64,000 nucleotides of DNA from Pezicula radicicola (GCA_003008705.1 PDUO01000016.1:1975-65974); one strand, 5' to 3'; shown: positions 1 to 12,383, counted from the first letter of the stretch. Program-made: numbers and translations. The notes: generated from the letters alone by a model not told the origin.

Positions 1-265
1 TTATAGAGATTATATAATTAAATATTATTTTATTTATAAAGTATTTAAGTACTTAGAAGAAATATTATAACTTTTAATATTATTTATAAAGATTATATAA
101 CTAAAAATTACCTTACTTATCTAGAGTATCTTAAATTTTAATATTACTTATAAAGATTATATAATTAAAAATTACTTTACTTACTTAGAGTATCTTAAAT
201 TTTAATATTTAAGTACTTAGAAGAAATATCTTAATTTCTAATATTACTTCTAGAGATTATATATA
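1..265. repeat. Degenerate tandem minisatellite
   Basis: Related units begin near 1, 84, 148 and 248, each opening with TTATAAAGATTATATA or a one- or two-base variant. The 84 and 148 copies are 64 bp apart and nearly identical. The first and third copies carry an extra segment containing AAGTACTTAGAAGAAATAT. The array probably extends left of the window, because the first unit starts at base 1. Confidence 0.65.
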
Positions 266-1222
266 GTTAGTTTATATTAATTAAAATTCTATTATTATTA
301 TAATATTAATAAAATAATACTATATTATTATATATAATAAGTATAGAGTATAAGAATTATACTTATATTATTATTAGATATTCTATTAATATTTATAGTC
401 TAGTCTTATATCTAGTATATAACCTCTACTCTACTTTATAGAATAACTTTATACTAATTAATATAATTAAACCTAGATAGATTTATATTAATTATTTAAA
501 TATAAGAATTAAACTAAAGATATAGTATTTAAAGAGAAAAGACTAATATAATTTTAGTAAGATTCTAAAATCTATATATAAGTATAAGATAACTTTATAG
601 AGTTATTAGTCTCTAATTATACTTTTTTATATATCCTTATTTTAATAACTATAGTACTTACTAATTTATCTAAAATTACTTATTAATTTAAGTTATTTAT
701 ATTTAGAATAGTACTAATTTATTACTAGAGGATTAGCTTATATTAAATAAATATAAAACTATAGTTAGAGAGAAATTTTATCTATAGTAATTCTAGAGTC
801 TATTACTAACTTTACTAAGATTTAGAGATTTATAATCTTTAATCTATATAGAGAAAATTATAAGACTTATAATTATAGAACTATATTAAGGTTTATATTA
901 ATAAGAAAAAAACTAGACTAAGGATTATCTTATTATATAAGTATAAAAAGGTAAAAAAATTTCTATCTTAATAATATTATATTAATTAATATTATTTATA
1001 AAAAAAGTAAATATATATAAAGAATTTATAAATTCCTAGATTTTATTTTATCTTATAACTATCTTACTCTCTCTTACTATAAGTTTATCTAAGACTCTCT
1101 ATAATTAAACTACTAGCTTATAATTTATATTTATAAGAGTTATTTCTTCTTTTAGCTATACTCTATTTAATAACTTTACTTACTTAAGTTAAATATTAAT
1201 AGATATCTACTACTAGTAGTCT

Positions 1223-1301
1223 CCTTTATAGTTATAAACTAGGTTAAGAATAACTCTCTTATATATTTTACCTTAATACTTCTAGTTTATAACTATAAAG
1301 G
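1223..1301. repeat. Perfect 20-bp inverted repeat with 39-bp loop
   Basis: Bases 1223-1242 (CCTTTATAGTTATAAACTAG) are the exact reverse complement of 1282-1301. The arms flank a 39-bp spacer. In AT-rich sequence some inverted repeats arise by chance, but a perfect 20-bp arm is notable. It could be a folded or nested element end; no coding relation is visible. Confidence 0.6.
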
Positions 1302-2449
1302 TAGTTAAAAATACTATCTAAGTTCTTATTAAATTCCTATTAAAATATATTTATTTATAATTTAAGTTTCTATTAACTAGGAAAATTAGAATCTAGCCCC
1401 TTTCTATATCTAGAAAGTCTATATCTAGATTTAGTTTAGTTAGTTAAAAAATAATATAAGTAAGTAGTAAGGTATATAGTATATATAAGTTATTAATATT
1501 ATACTAGTTAATTACTTAGATTAGTAACTAAAGATTAATACTAGATATAATTAATATATACCTAATTTAGAATCTATCTCTATAGTTATTATATCTTAGA
1601 TTATTCTATAGATACTATTAATAAGACTAGTAGTTATATTCTAATTTAATAATATTATTACTAGTATCCCTTTAATAAAGAGAAATATCTCTAGACCTTT
1701 CTAGACTTATATTCTACTAACTTAAATAACTTCTCTTATTATATATAACTAGTTATTATTAATTAGAATATTAACCTTTACTAGGAACCTTTATAACTTA
1801 ATCCTATAATTTATTAGTCTTATATTTATCTAGTTTAGAATACCTCTATAGAGGAGTACTAGTAATAGATAAAAACTAATTAAAATTACTAAGGAATATA
1901 ACTAATAGTAAGTTACTAAATACTATATTACTTTATAAATCTATACTCTATAGATTCTAGTATTATTTATTAATCTTTAAAATATTCTTTTTTAATAGTA
2001 TACTAATCTTATTAATAATAAGAATATACTATCCTTAAGCTTTTCTCCTTACTTCTATTATTATTTTAAGAACTATAGAGGTAATACCTAAGTTAAGTAT
2101 AAAATAATATATACTTCTATTAATATTAGTTACTATAGATCTTATTAATATTAATACTATTACTTTATATTTATAATTTATAAAAAATACTTTAATAAGA
2201 TATATTTTACTAATACTATCTAAACCTCTAATATATAGTAATATTTATTTAAAGTAAGAGGTATAAAGTAAATAATAATTAATAAAATATTAAAATATAC
2301 TAGAGATAATAAATTATTTAAATAAAAGAAGTTACTTAAATTAAATAAGTTAATTAAGTTAAAATAACCTCTTATAAACTAATTTATATAATAATCTACT
2401 ATAGCTTATTATAATAAGAGTTAAATTAAAAAGTTATTAACTTATAATA

Positions 2450-2655
2450 GTATTATTACTTTTATTATTACTTCTAATCCTTACTTCTAATCCTTATTAT
2501 AATTCTTATTCCTATTTATATTCTTACTTAAATTATTTACTCTTAATCTTTACTTCTACTTTTACTTCTACTCCTACTTCTACTCTAATTACTTACTCCT
2601 AGTCTTTACTTCTACTTCTACTTCTACTTCTACTTCTACTTCTACTCTTACTCCT
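2450..2655. repeat. TACTTC hexanucleotide microsatellite
   Basis: The hexamer TACTTC is repeated, cleanly between about 2605 and 2651 and with interruptions back to about 2460. Read on the minus strand it is GAAGTA repeated. It lies inside the RIP-like block and may be a decayed low-complexity stretch of a former coding region. Confidence 0.75.
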
Positions 2656-3410
2656 AGTAAAGAAGGAGTTCTTATTTAGAGTTTAATCTAGTTAATTAAG
2701 TAGACTAGCTAGGATCTACTTTATTACTAGATAATATAATATCTAAAAGTTTTAAAAAAAAACCCTAAAAAAATTAAATCTAATCTATTTATTATTAACT
2801 AGAGATCTTATTTAGTCTTTTAAATATAATTAAAGAAATTATTTATATTAGAAAAGTAAACTTATATTTATAATTATTTATTTATAAGTATTAAAATATA
2901 TACTAGTTATTTATTTTATTATATTATCTAAAACTAACTAGAAATAAAAAATATAATAACTTATTATTAAACTAAAATAATATATTTATTTAGTTTATTT
3001 TTAGATTATCTCTTATTAAAGAATATAAAATATATTATAAAACTAGATACTTATTTTAAAACTTAAGAATCTAGTAGAACTAGAATTATATTATTATAGA
3101 ACTAGTACTAGTTATAAGTAATAGAAAATAATAAGGAATTAAGTAATAAGAATATATATTTAGTAATATAAGTAAGTTACTTAGTAATAATTACTAAGAG
3201 TAAGTATAAGAAACTAAAGGAAATAAATTATCTTTTTAAAATTATTTATTTAAAATTACTTTTTTAAAATTATCTTTTTAAAATTATCTCTTATATTCCC
3301 TTCTAAGAAGTTATATAAGCCTACTAGATATTACTAATATATACTAATATAATATATAATTATTTATATAGTATATTAAATAATCTAAACTTAATAATAA
3401 TTAATAATAT

Positions 3411-3876
3411 TAAAGAGCTCTAATTGGTCTTAGAACTTAGAACCTACGAGTAGTCTTCGGTAAAACCTAAGAAGAAAATCTAGAGGATGTAGTTAAAAGT
3501 TAAAACTCCTAGTTACATGCTTGGACATCAATGGTGGGTGTATAGAGGAGGGAGTAGCATCGGTGATCGTAGTCAAATGATATACTTCTACAAAATGCAA
3601 CCAGTTTCTAGCTGTTTAATAGGCCAAGACGTCTTCAGGAGGTGTTTTTCCTTATTTAGCGCTATCGGGTTCAGAAGCAGATCTATTGTTTTGTCGAGAT
3701 AGTGGTAGTTTCTCCGCATTCGTAGATTTAACTTTATAATTACACCTTGGTAGGGGCCTACGCTAAGAGGCAGCTGAGGTTGCATCTTCCCAATTAGATT
3801 GTGTAAGCTTATATACTCTGAGTTTTTGTTATTAGATCCTCATTGAGACACCGGAAGGATAATTTGCTCCAAATAC
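3411..3876. other. Short normal-composition stretch, nothing recognised
   Basis: Composition returns to ordinary values at about 3,410. The two overlapping short frames here (61 and 65 codons, opposite strands) shadow each other and show no recognisable motif. It may hold the promoter of the decayed gene that follows. Confidence 0.4.
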
Positions 3877-4982
3877 TTGCTGCCTCTGTTACCGTTACAT
3901 TATCGTGCCTTTGAAACGCTATCTCTTTGCATTATCATTGCTGTGCTACACAGCCCATATGCGTCTGCACAGACTCCCACCACGGCCGACAAAGCAATGA
4001 TCACTCCAGCACCTGAGATCATAAAAAGGGACTATTTTCAACTTCTTGACTTCATTGGATAGTACATATTCTGGATCAAATTCTGGCCACAAGGCTTGAA
4101 TCAGCCTTAGCGACATTCGTTAGCTAGAACGCCGTTTGGCTTGGTTATTTGCTTGGGAAGTATGCTCTAGTATTTATTTGTAGATATGCTAATTAAACAG
4201 CTATACCCCCCAAGCAGGCGCACCTTGTAAGTTTTATGTCGAAGTTGGTATAATTTACTCTGATTTCAGAATACGGACCTACACTGTTTGCCCGGGGTCG
4301 TTATATATATAACTGGTACTACACTGGATATTATATATTTGGAGGATGCTATTTATCGACTACAGCAATTCCATATTACACGACCTGTGTGAACAACATA
4401 ATGTACGGAACTGGGGCGCTTTATTCGACCCCTCATCAATTTCGTTCGACTTGGTAAGGCGACCAGTTTACGATCATGAGTTGCCACGTTGACATTTTTC
4501 ATAGCTCCTCTGGATGCATTATTGACAATATAATTGATATCCTTTCTTCAACTACGAATTACTGGAATTGCGGAGGGCCTAGGACGACTCGACGTACGTT
4601 ATTCTACATGGACTCTATGGATCTCCCCCCCTATTCAAAGTACGTCTCTACCATTCTTAAGATATCCAAATATTAAAAAATGTTTCATAGCAACATTGCC
4701 GATTCCTTCTAAATCTAGTCCTATTCCTTCACCATCCTCTACACCTAGTTATACTAGCACAAAGGCAACAACACCACTGCCCGGTCCACATACAATAACC
4801 CAACCCCAACCCCACCGAAAACAGAAATAAGTACAATAATTGGTGGCGTAAATGGAAGTGTAGCTGGCATAGCTCTTCTTATTACGGCAATCTTCCTTCT
4901 AGTCAGGAGAAAGCGGAGAGCAGACACAGGCAGTGGCCAGCCCTTCCGAGATCAGCCTGAAATGACAAACCCCAGAGTTTAG
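3877..4982 (+). pseudogene. Decayed membrane-anchored Cys-rich surface protein gene
   Basis: The pieces of one known fungal architecture appear in order but not in one frame. A hydrophobic signal-peptide-like stretch lies at 3877-3975 (ending near SPYASAQ). A Tyr/Cys-rich ectodomain lies around 4280-4460 (YIFGGCYLSTTAIPYYTTC). A Ser/Thr/Pro-rich stalk lies at about 4690-4820. Last comes a glycine-rich transmembrane helix with a basic stop-transfer tail (IIGGVNGSVAG then VRRKRR), ending at a TAG at 4980-4982. Joining them needs several frame changes and no ATG starts the signal peptide, so I infer a pseudogene. A multi-intron functional gene is the alternative. No molecular function can be given beyond probable cell-surface location. 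Confidence 0.4.
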
Positions 4983-5659
4983 GCTTAGAAGTTCATCAGG
5001 ACATTTGTTTTAGGTGCACGACGACCCAGTCAAAGGCATAATTCAGTACGACTCTAGGACAAGTTGTAATATTAATGTTACACAGATAATAGTTATTGCA
5101 GCAGCTGTATTTGAAGGGGGCGATTTCTTAGAGGAGAAAAATTTCTCTTGATTTTTTTTTTACTTGTCTGGCTTTAATGGGATTGCTATAATCTTTATTT
5201 ATGTCTTAAACTATAATTAAGACTACAACTGGCTTAATATATATCCTTGATGCATTAAACAACCAAAGTAATATCGTATTAGCTGATATAAAGCCTTATT
5301 CGTTAAGAGCAACGTATTAGTTAATTCGACGTTGTATTGCCTAGTTTAACGCAACGCATTAGCCGATATGAAAATTAGCAGGCGTGTTAGAACAGATCGA
5401 CAAACTATCATCCTCTGATTGCTTTATACCTCTTATATTTTAACTACATAGGAAGCTGTCTAATAGTTAGAATTAGAATACTTGATACACAGCTTTAACA
5501 ATTGTATAAGGCTCGCTTAAGCTTTTACAGAGACTTTTAATAGTAGATACTAAATATAACAGTGTCGCTAGTATAGATATCTAATACTTTATTTAATAAT
5601 ACTCGATTTCCCGGGTATATATACGCCCCCACCACTTGTATACTTTATAATTTCAATAT
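4983..5659. other. Gene-free transition into the second AT-rich block
   Basis: AT content rises steadily. Between about 5270 and 5400 there are loosely repeated phrases (GTATTAG(C/T)TGATAT, AACGCATTAGCCGATAT). No reading frame or RNA gene is visible. Confidence 0.4.
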
Positions 5660-8130
5660 CCCCTACTTCTCTTCCTTACTATAATTGAATTATCTCTACT
5701 AATATAGACTTAAATTTAACTAAAGAGGAATAAATCAAAGGTATAATTAAAGAGCTTTAAGGTCTTAATACTTAAAGCTATACTAAAATAGTAAGATACT
5801 AGTAAATCAAGTATATAATACTTAGTTATTACTATAGAGAGATAACTATCTTCTATTAATAATATATCTCTAAAGTATTAAAAAACCTTATAGATATCTA
5901 GAAGAAGATTCTTATTAGTTATATTAATAAATATACTACTAGAGAAATCTCTTTTATAAGTAGAATAATCTATAATTTTATAGAAGAAATTAAAAGAGAG
6001 GAGGTAGATAAAAACTAGATTAGTAGATTTATAAAAAGATATAATAATAAACTTAAAAGTAATTATTTATATAATATTAAATATATATATATATAAAGAT
6101 AAATTATATACTAAGTTTTTTACTCTTTTTTACTCTTATAAGTTATTTTATAATACTTTATATTTATATATAAAACTTAGTTAAACTCTATTAACTTAGA
6201 TAATACTTAATTAATTTAAGTTATAAAAACTTATTATATAATAATAGAAAATATATATAATTAAAATAAAAAGAGTTTTATAATAAGAATATTAAAAACT
6301 TTAAAGAGAATAATATTAAAATCTACTTAGAAATCTAAGAAGATTAAATAAACTAATTAGAATAAGTTTAAAGAGTTTATATCTCTTTTTACTTATATTT
6401 ATATAAATAATACTACCCTTTTACTAAGTTTAATATATAAGAGTAAAAATAATAATTAGAATAATAATTAATTAAAATAATTAATAGATATATATAAGTT
6501 TATTTTAAAGTTTTAAATAATAGTTAAAATAATAATAAATATAAACTTAAATAATTAAAAATAATCTTTAATTTATATATAAAAAATAAAATTTAAGATA
6601 AATATCTTCTTATTATAAATAAGTATTTAAACTATATTAATATAGTTTTTCTTAATTAGATAGATTAAAATAAAATTCTTATTCTAGTATTATTATTTTA
6701 TTTAATTTATAAGTTATAATCTTTTAATATTAGTTTATTTAGTTTATTTAATTAAGTTTATTCTAAAGAGTTAGATAATTTCTTTTCTAATAGTTTTAGT
6801 TTTATTCTAATATTTAAAGAACTATTCTAATTATTATTTAAATCTACTTAGAATACTAGTTTTATATATAAGAATATTAAAAGTACTTTTAAAAAGATAA
6901 GAATATAAAAGTTAAATTTAAAACTAATTATTAATATTATTATAAATAAATCTATTATTTTATTATTTAAGTTTAATATATTTAGACTTAAAATACTAAA
7001 ATTAGTTAAAGTAATTTAAAAGTTTTAAAAGTCTTATAAGGATAATCTAAGTATTCTAAAGATAAAGAAACTCTTTAAAGTAAATAAAGAACTTTTTATA
7101 AAACTTATTATTTTAGAGTACTAATTAGAGACTTTAATTAAAGTCTTTAAAAAGAATAAGATAAATAAATATAAAGTAAAACTTAAACTTATTAGAGAAG
7201 TTCTTAATAACTCTATAAAACTATATATCTTAGAGTATCTCTACTAAGTTAAAAAGTTTTAAAATAAGAAAAATATAGATAAAGAGTAAGTTAAGAAATT
7301 AAAATAAATTAAAACTAAAAATAAAAAGATTCTATAAGAGAAAGAACTTTAAATTATACTTAAACTTAAAGTTTAAAAGTAATTATTAAAAGAAGAAGAG
7401 AAGTATATTACTACTAAATTAAAAGAGTAATTAAAGAAGTAAAAGAAAATTAAAAGAGTTATAATTATAACTATTAATTAGATAATAAAAGAAATATAAA
7501 AGTAAACTTTATAAAAAGCTAAAGAAGAAGAGAAATAAACTAAGAACTAAGTAAAAGCTTTTATAACTTAGTAGAAATTAATTATAAAGATAGATATAAT
7601 TTCTAAGTCTAGATTAAAAATAATAACTTTACTACTATTAAAGAATATTTAAGAATAACTTATTAAGCTTCTAGAGTAATTTAAAATTTAATTTTAAAGT
7701 TATATATAATTTATATAATTTTTATTTTATAGTTTATATTTTTATTTAAATTTATATATTATTATTATTAACTTATTTAAAGATTTAAACTCTATCTTAA
7801 TAATAAAAATTACTTTTATTTTTTTATTAAAATTTATTTATATCTAGTATTATTCTAGGCTCTCTAATTATTATAATTATAGATTAATTCTATTTTATCT
7901 AATCTATAAATACTCTATCCTCTATAATTAAGGCTATTCTAAGTATATTACTAGTAATACTAACTTATTTTATAAGAGGAGGGTATTATTATTAGTTAGA
8001 GGGGGATATATATTAGAGAAGTTATTTAGATACCCTAAAGCTTATAAATTAATTATCTTTTAGAGTATTATAAACTTTATATATTAATAGATATAATTAA
8101 TAATTTTAGCTATATTTAGAGTAGAAATAG
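5660..8130 (+). mobile_element. RIP-destroyed pogo/Fot-like DNA transposon
   Basis: Translating 5900-6060 gives a recognisable CENP-B/Tc5-type helix-turn-helix segment ending ISRFIKRYNNKLKS, where the expected Trp before ISRF is now TAG. At about 6240-6430 the start of the DDE domain follows: the usual YNMDEKGF reads YN-stop-NKKSF, and KFKEFISLFTYIY and LPSLIYKSKN match the next conserved blocks. The catalytic Asp (now Asn) and Glu (now Lys) are changed by G-to-A, as RIP does. A Lys/Glu-rich coiled tail follows to about 7600. No clear terminal inverted repeats were found, so the limits are approximate. The element cannot encode a protein. Confidence 0.65.
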
Positions 8131-8170
8131 TAGAGTTATTTCGATTTCATTTAGGTAGGGAGAATTGATT

Positions 8171-9803
8171 CTAATGAAAATCGGGCGTGCAAGTGGTGGG
8201 AGCGTGTACGTGCCCGGGAAATCGAGTACCCTTCTCTTCTACCCACTTCGCAAATTGGATACATTTCTGACCAACGCATCTAGTAAAAACATCAGCAGCC
8301 CAGATGGCAGTAGGGACAATTACTAAATATACAAGTGCCATGGCCGCAGTATGCCGCATCAGTGTATGACCCTGCGTTAAACGAATGGCTCTTGGAATCA
8401 ACCACTTTCCTACACTGTTCAACACGTGGCAATGTAGCACATACAAGGAGAATGAAATAACCCCAAGATATTGTGCAACGCACGTTGTAAAGATCTTTTG
8501 AAGAAATGGGGCGTTTCGAGATTGAAAACTATGAGCAAGCCGCAGAGCGAGAGGGAAAATATATCGCCACCAGGGGAAACAGAGTTTGCGTATGAAGAAG
8601 GAACAAATTTGCTAAGTGTTATGAAACCCGGTGATGAGGATGGGCCATAGTGGGGTTGGGCGCCGAGGTATATTGAAAACGTGAAGGCCAAGAATGCGAG
8701 GACTAGAATAAATCGAGCACGATATGTTGTCCATCGGGATGGTCTTATGTCTTGCGATGGGAAAATAGGTGTTGCTTTGCGGAGGAAGGAAAGCTCAGCG
8801 ATCAAGCTGCCACCAAGAAACATTGCAGGCTCCCATCGCAGATAATAGTGGCAGTGGGCAGTTAACAGTGCTAGCATTGCCAATTTGAACGCAGGTCGAG
8901 ATCGTGCAAGGCCGAGGAGAGTTATGAAAACAACCATGGACCCCATAAACTCTACCTGGATTGTCCAAAGAACGTCATAGTTGTACCTCGAATGACATGA
9001 TACCCCGTATCGAAATGAGTGGACCATCTGACGAGCATCATCTAGCCGATCCCAAACTTGGTCTGTGAAGGAGTCCATAGTTCCAGCTAGTTGTCTTTTT
9101 TGTGCCGGTGGTGGCTGATCCCATCCAGGCGGCAATCGAAAAAACAGAGAAGGACGTTCCGAGATAAAACCAATGAAAGTCGAAGCGAGCACTGGCAGCA
9201 TAATTCTTAGCCATTGTCGAAAGACAGAAGATGATAGCGTGTTTAGTAAAGCTGCATAATCGCGTTCCCTTGAACTCCTAAGGCCCTTGTGGCTGAGGAT
9301 ATATTTTGAGATGATAAAAAATATAATGACTATAAATTTCCCCGAATGCACAATTCGAATGATAGGAAGCTGGAGAAATCTTTCATTGCTTCCTTCCGAA
9401 CCGGATTACCATTCCATACAAAAGCCCAGGGAATGCCTCCAAAGTGTAATGATGTACAAGGACAATTAGAGCTGCCACGCCTCGGAGTCCGTCCAGACAA
9501 GAAGTCTGAAGTAGTTTTAACGTTGGTTTTGAAGCTGTGCCGTGGAGGAAGCTAGGGATCAGCGCAAAGAATATTTTGATGCCGACATCGAGTATATGGA
9601 AGGGTAACGTGCAAACTGTTGATATCGTTGCATCGTATACTCTGTGAAATCTGTGTCGTTTCGAGGTATCAAACTTGGATCGAATTCTTTGGAGAAGGCT
9701 TCGCTACTGTGCTTGAAGAATCATCGGATGAGTGATCAGTGGGATAATACTCGAGCAATGCCACTGTTTGCTCATCTTCTTCGTTTGGCAGATCTTCCCC
9801 CAT
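8171..9803 (-). pseudogene. Acyltransferase family 3 pseudogene
   Basis: This is a multi-pass membrane O-acyltransferase of the acyltransferase-3 family (PF01757). From a likely ATG at 9803-9801, conserved blocks read in order on the minus strand: an acidic N-terminus, LDGLRGVAALIVLVHHY, LQLPIIRIVHSGKFIVIIFF, WTIQVEFMGSMVVF, YYLRWEPAMFLGG, then YLGVISFSLYVLHCHV and a C-terminal helix ending at 8171. They lie in different frames. Shifts are needed near 9690, near 9400 and near 8600, and no credible intron fits there. A 40-nt gap ending CTCCAG near 9370 could be an intron but is very short. The usual ISGY motif is ISKY. I infer a dead gene; assembly indels are the alternative. Its substrate is unknown. 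Confidence 0.7.
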
Positions 9804-10804
9804 TATGCAATGCAAAATATAAAGTGGTGTTGTATAAATTCGTCCAGGGTAAGGAACAAGACACTCTCATTGAAGAGGGAAGATTGACTAGATGGTAGGT
9901 GGAAGACAGACAGTACGAGGAGAGTGCAACACCACCGAGTGTTAAGTAATTTAGAAGAAATACTGTCAATTCCAACTTAATAATTAGTCTGGAATGGGCT
10001 TAACCAACCAACTCCGGCAATTCTGCATACAAAAATATAAGCTCTACTCTATTCTGGACTAAGGATTACAGTTGGAATTGACAATACCTATGCGCTGTAC
10101 CTTCGTACACAGACTAGTAGGGCGAAACACATATGTTTCTTTGGTAGGCAAAATTCTGAGGGTCTCAAATCCCTGGACAAAATGGCCAGAGATGGATTAA
10201 AGGATACCAAATGTCTCGGAAAGAAGCAAATTAGAGAACTGGCATTCCACCCATTGGCGATGATTCATTCCTAAGATATTCGCCTTGGACGAGTTGCTGC
10301 TTAAAAGATGGTGGTAAAGAGGAGGCGGGGTGGTAAGACCTGACTCCTTTTCCTTTCCGTATACCTTCGTCAAGATTCTTGATATCTTGATTGAGTCGTT
10401 TCGACCCCCCCCCGGAATCCTTTGTAGCAACCACATTCTTACGAGTATGAGCAGGCTCCACCGAGAGAAACCTGGAATTCTATTCTTTGCCGAGAGATAC
10501 CTTGCAGACTTTTATCATATGTAGTTGCGGCGATCGATTTGCGGCTCTAGCTAGCCAAAATCGCCACGTTCAAGTTAGTGGTTGCATTGCAGGGATAGCG
10601 AGTATAGATGATGGGAAGTGTGCGAATGCAGAATTAGAAGTTAAGCGATAAGTTAATATAATCTCGAATCGGTACCAAGTTAACTCGAATCCATGCTGCA
10701 GTTTAGATGCTGAAATTCAGAGCCTAACCAAAACCATAATTTTAGCTTTCATACGCATTCGCCATAACGCAGTCTACCAATACGCCACAATGAGCTACAA
10801 AATC
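9804..10804. other. Gene-free 1-kb interval
   Basis: Only short overlapping frames (60-84 codons) occur, without motifs, splice logic or codon bias. I see no RNA gene or repeat. Confidence 0.4.
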
Positions 10805-11602
10805 TCAAGCCTTCAGAGCTTTCGCATTCTCCTTCTTCAAATCATACGCAGCCGTACGATACTTGATGATTTCAGCAATTTGCGGACCCAGCATCGAGCC
10901 CATATCCTGAAAGCCCCTGATGACTCCAGCACGATCGCCCTTGGGTTTCTCCTGACTCATTTTGAAGCGTCCCGTCATAGACTTGATTTCAATCTCAATG
11001 CCGATGATGCTCTTGGTAAGTAACTCGATATACCGAGGCGGTGCATCAGTAACTCTCCATGGCTTTGGATTTTCATCTTTACCGTACCCCATGATGGATG
11101 TTTCTGCATGCTCTGACAGGTCGTCGATCTGTTTTGAAAGAAATTCCCCGAAGGTAGGCGTGTGAGTGTCGAAATAGATCTTCGCCGTGCCATATACCTG
11201 GACTGCCTCATAGTTCCATGTTGGCACCACCTTTCCAGTAGACGGTTTTGTGTCCTGATAGAATTTTGGAGTAACATAATGGTGCACCGGGTTGTTGAAG
11301 ATGACCAGAACATCATCAGATAGGCACGTATCGGCTCCGGCGGAGTTTGAATCTCCTGTTGTCAAGGCCTCTATGATAGCCTTGGCTTGAGGATTCTGTC
11401 GTGCGATATGGCCACGCAGACGACCCATTCCAGTCTCCCCTCTGGCATTAACATCATCCACAATCCATGGAATATGGCTGGACTGAATCAAAGGGTGGAC
11501 ATCTGACCTGATTGCGGTCGTCAAAATGCCTAGGGGGTTATTTTGAATGAATTGCCGTAAGACGGCAGGGTCTGATTCTGAATTGTGAGCTGGAATATGC
11601 AT
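10805..11602 (-). CDS. PaiB-like FMN-binding split-barrel protein
   Basis: A single exon encodes 265 residues. The start is set at the ATG at 11602-11600, because the family begins at MHIPAHN; the frame is open 42 codons further upstream. It matches the PaiB / FMN-binding negative transcriptional regulator family (PF04299). Visible are the N-terminal block with LGILTTA and HIPW, the RGHIARQNPQ segment, VIFNNPVHHYVTPKFY, and the WNYEAVQVYGTAKIY block. Bacterial PaiB represses sporulation and protease genes; fungal homologues are usually annotated only as flavin-binding or transcriptional regulators, and their role is unclear. It reads toward the acyltransferase pseudogene and away from the aminotransferase gene. 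Family assignment is strong; function is open. Confidence 0.88.
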   Translation of the reverse strand: MHIPAHNSESDPAVLRQFIQNNPLGILTTAIRSDVHPLIQSSHIPWIVDDVNARGETGMGRLRGHIARQNPQAKAIIEALTTGDSNSAGADTCLSDDVLVIFNNPVHHYVTPKFYQDTKPSTGKVVPTWNYEAVQVYGTAKIYFDTHTPTFGEFLSKQIDDLSEHAETSIMGYGKDENPKPWRVTDAPPRYIELLTKSIIGIEIEIKSMTGRFKMSQEKPKGDRAGVIRGFQDMGSMLGPQIAEIIKYRTAAYDLKKENAKALKA

Positions 11603-12383
11603 TTTTCGAATACCTAGAAGCAAGCGATAGACTGGGCGTATATGTTTATGTCTCATATCCTGGTGTTCTTGTTCGATGTCAAATCGATATTTTAGAATAT
11701 GGGATATAATCTGATGACTCATCAGCAACTGAAGAAAACCTTGAAGACTCGTCTTCTAATGTAGGAGCAGGGATTGGTCGGCCATCTAGCTTATCCGCTC
11801 GGTGGACAGCGAGTAGTCTCGCGAAATGCCGACTAAGCGAGGTGTACGCCCTTCCAGATACATGTGTATCCGATAGTGGACTAGACCTTTTACAAGCAAA
11901 TATATTTAGATAATTCAGGGTCTAGATTTATAGAGCAAGTCCATTATGCAATACTAGAATAAGCCGATGCATAATGGGTAGATGTTACGAGGACAATCAT
12001 GCAGAAATGTAGCTTAAATGCATTTGCTGTGATTGTGGTCGCTTAGAGCTGTACCTAATTCCAACGTGTCAAAGACCTAACTTAGCATGCTATATTTGAA
12101 TCTGCAGAAGTAAAAGATCCGAAGAAAGTCTTCGTGATTATGCAACAGTCTCTTGGTCCCAATCTTGCCCGTAGAGCGAGTCATCACTAAACAGCCGCTA
12201 TTCCAATTGGACGTCGGCGGTCGGCGAACTATCTCGCGGTTTTCCGAGGCAGGTCCTGCTCACTGGGCTGGCATTTAACAAATGGCACTTAGAAACTCTC
12301 AATTGATAGACCATGAATCATTTTGACAGGTAGGTAGTATAATCATTTCATTCTCGTCGAGTTATTTCGAACAACTGAAAATC
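11603..12383. other. Divergent intergenic region
   Basis: This 780-bp interval separates the PaiB-like gene (minus) from the aminotransferase gene (plus) and must hold both promoters. No coding frame, RNA gene or repeat is visible. I could not pick a convincing TATA box. Confidence 0.4.

Larger units (their letters stand above)
1..3410. other. AT-rich, RIP-like block with no intact gene
   Basis: The block is almost entirely A and T, has stops in every frame, and contains no reading frame of 60 codons. Composition changes abruptly near 3,410 to ordinary sequence. This is what RIP does to old repeats in ascomycetes, so I infer decayed transposon sequence. I could not recognise a transposase, reverse transcriptase or integrase in it on either strand. 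It contains the minisatellite, inverted repeat and microsatellite listed separately. Confidence 0.7.

Noticed and set aside
1..3410. Search for an LTR retrotransposon or reverse transcriptase in the first AT block
   Set aside because: No catalytic motif could be read on either strand even allowing for RIP changes, so no class was assigned.
10330..10524. Small plus-strand frame with a C-run (GACCCCCCCCC)
   Set aside because: Overlaps two frames on the opposite strand; no motif, intron logic or conservation clue.
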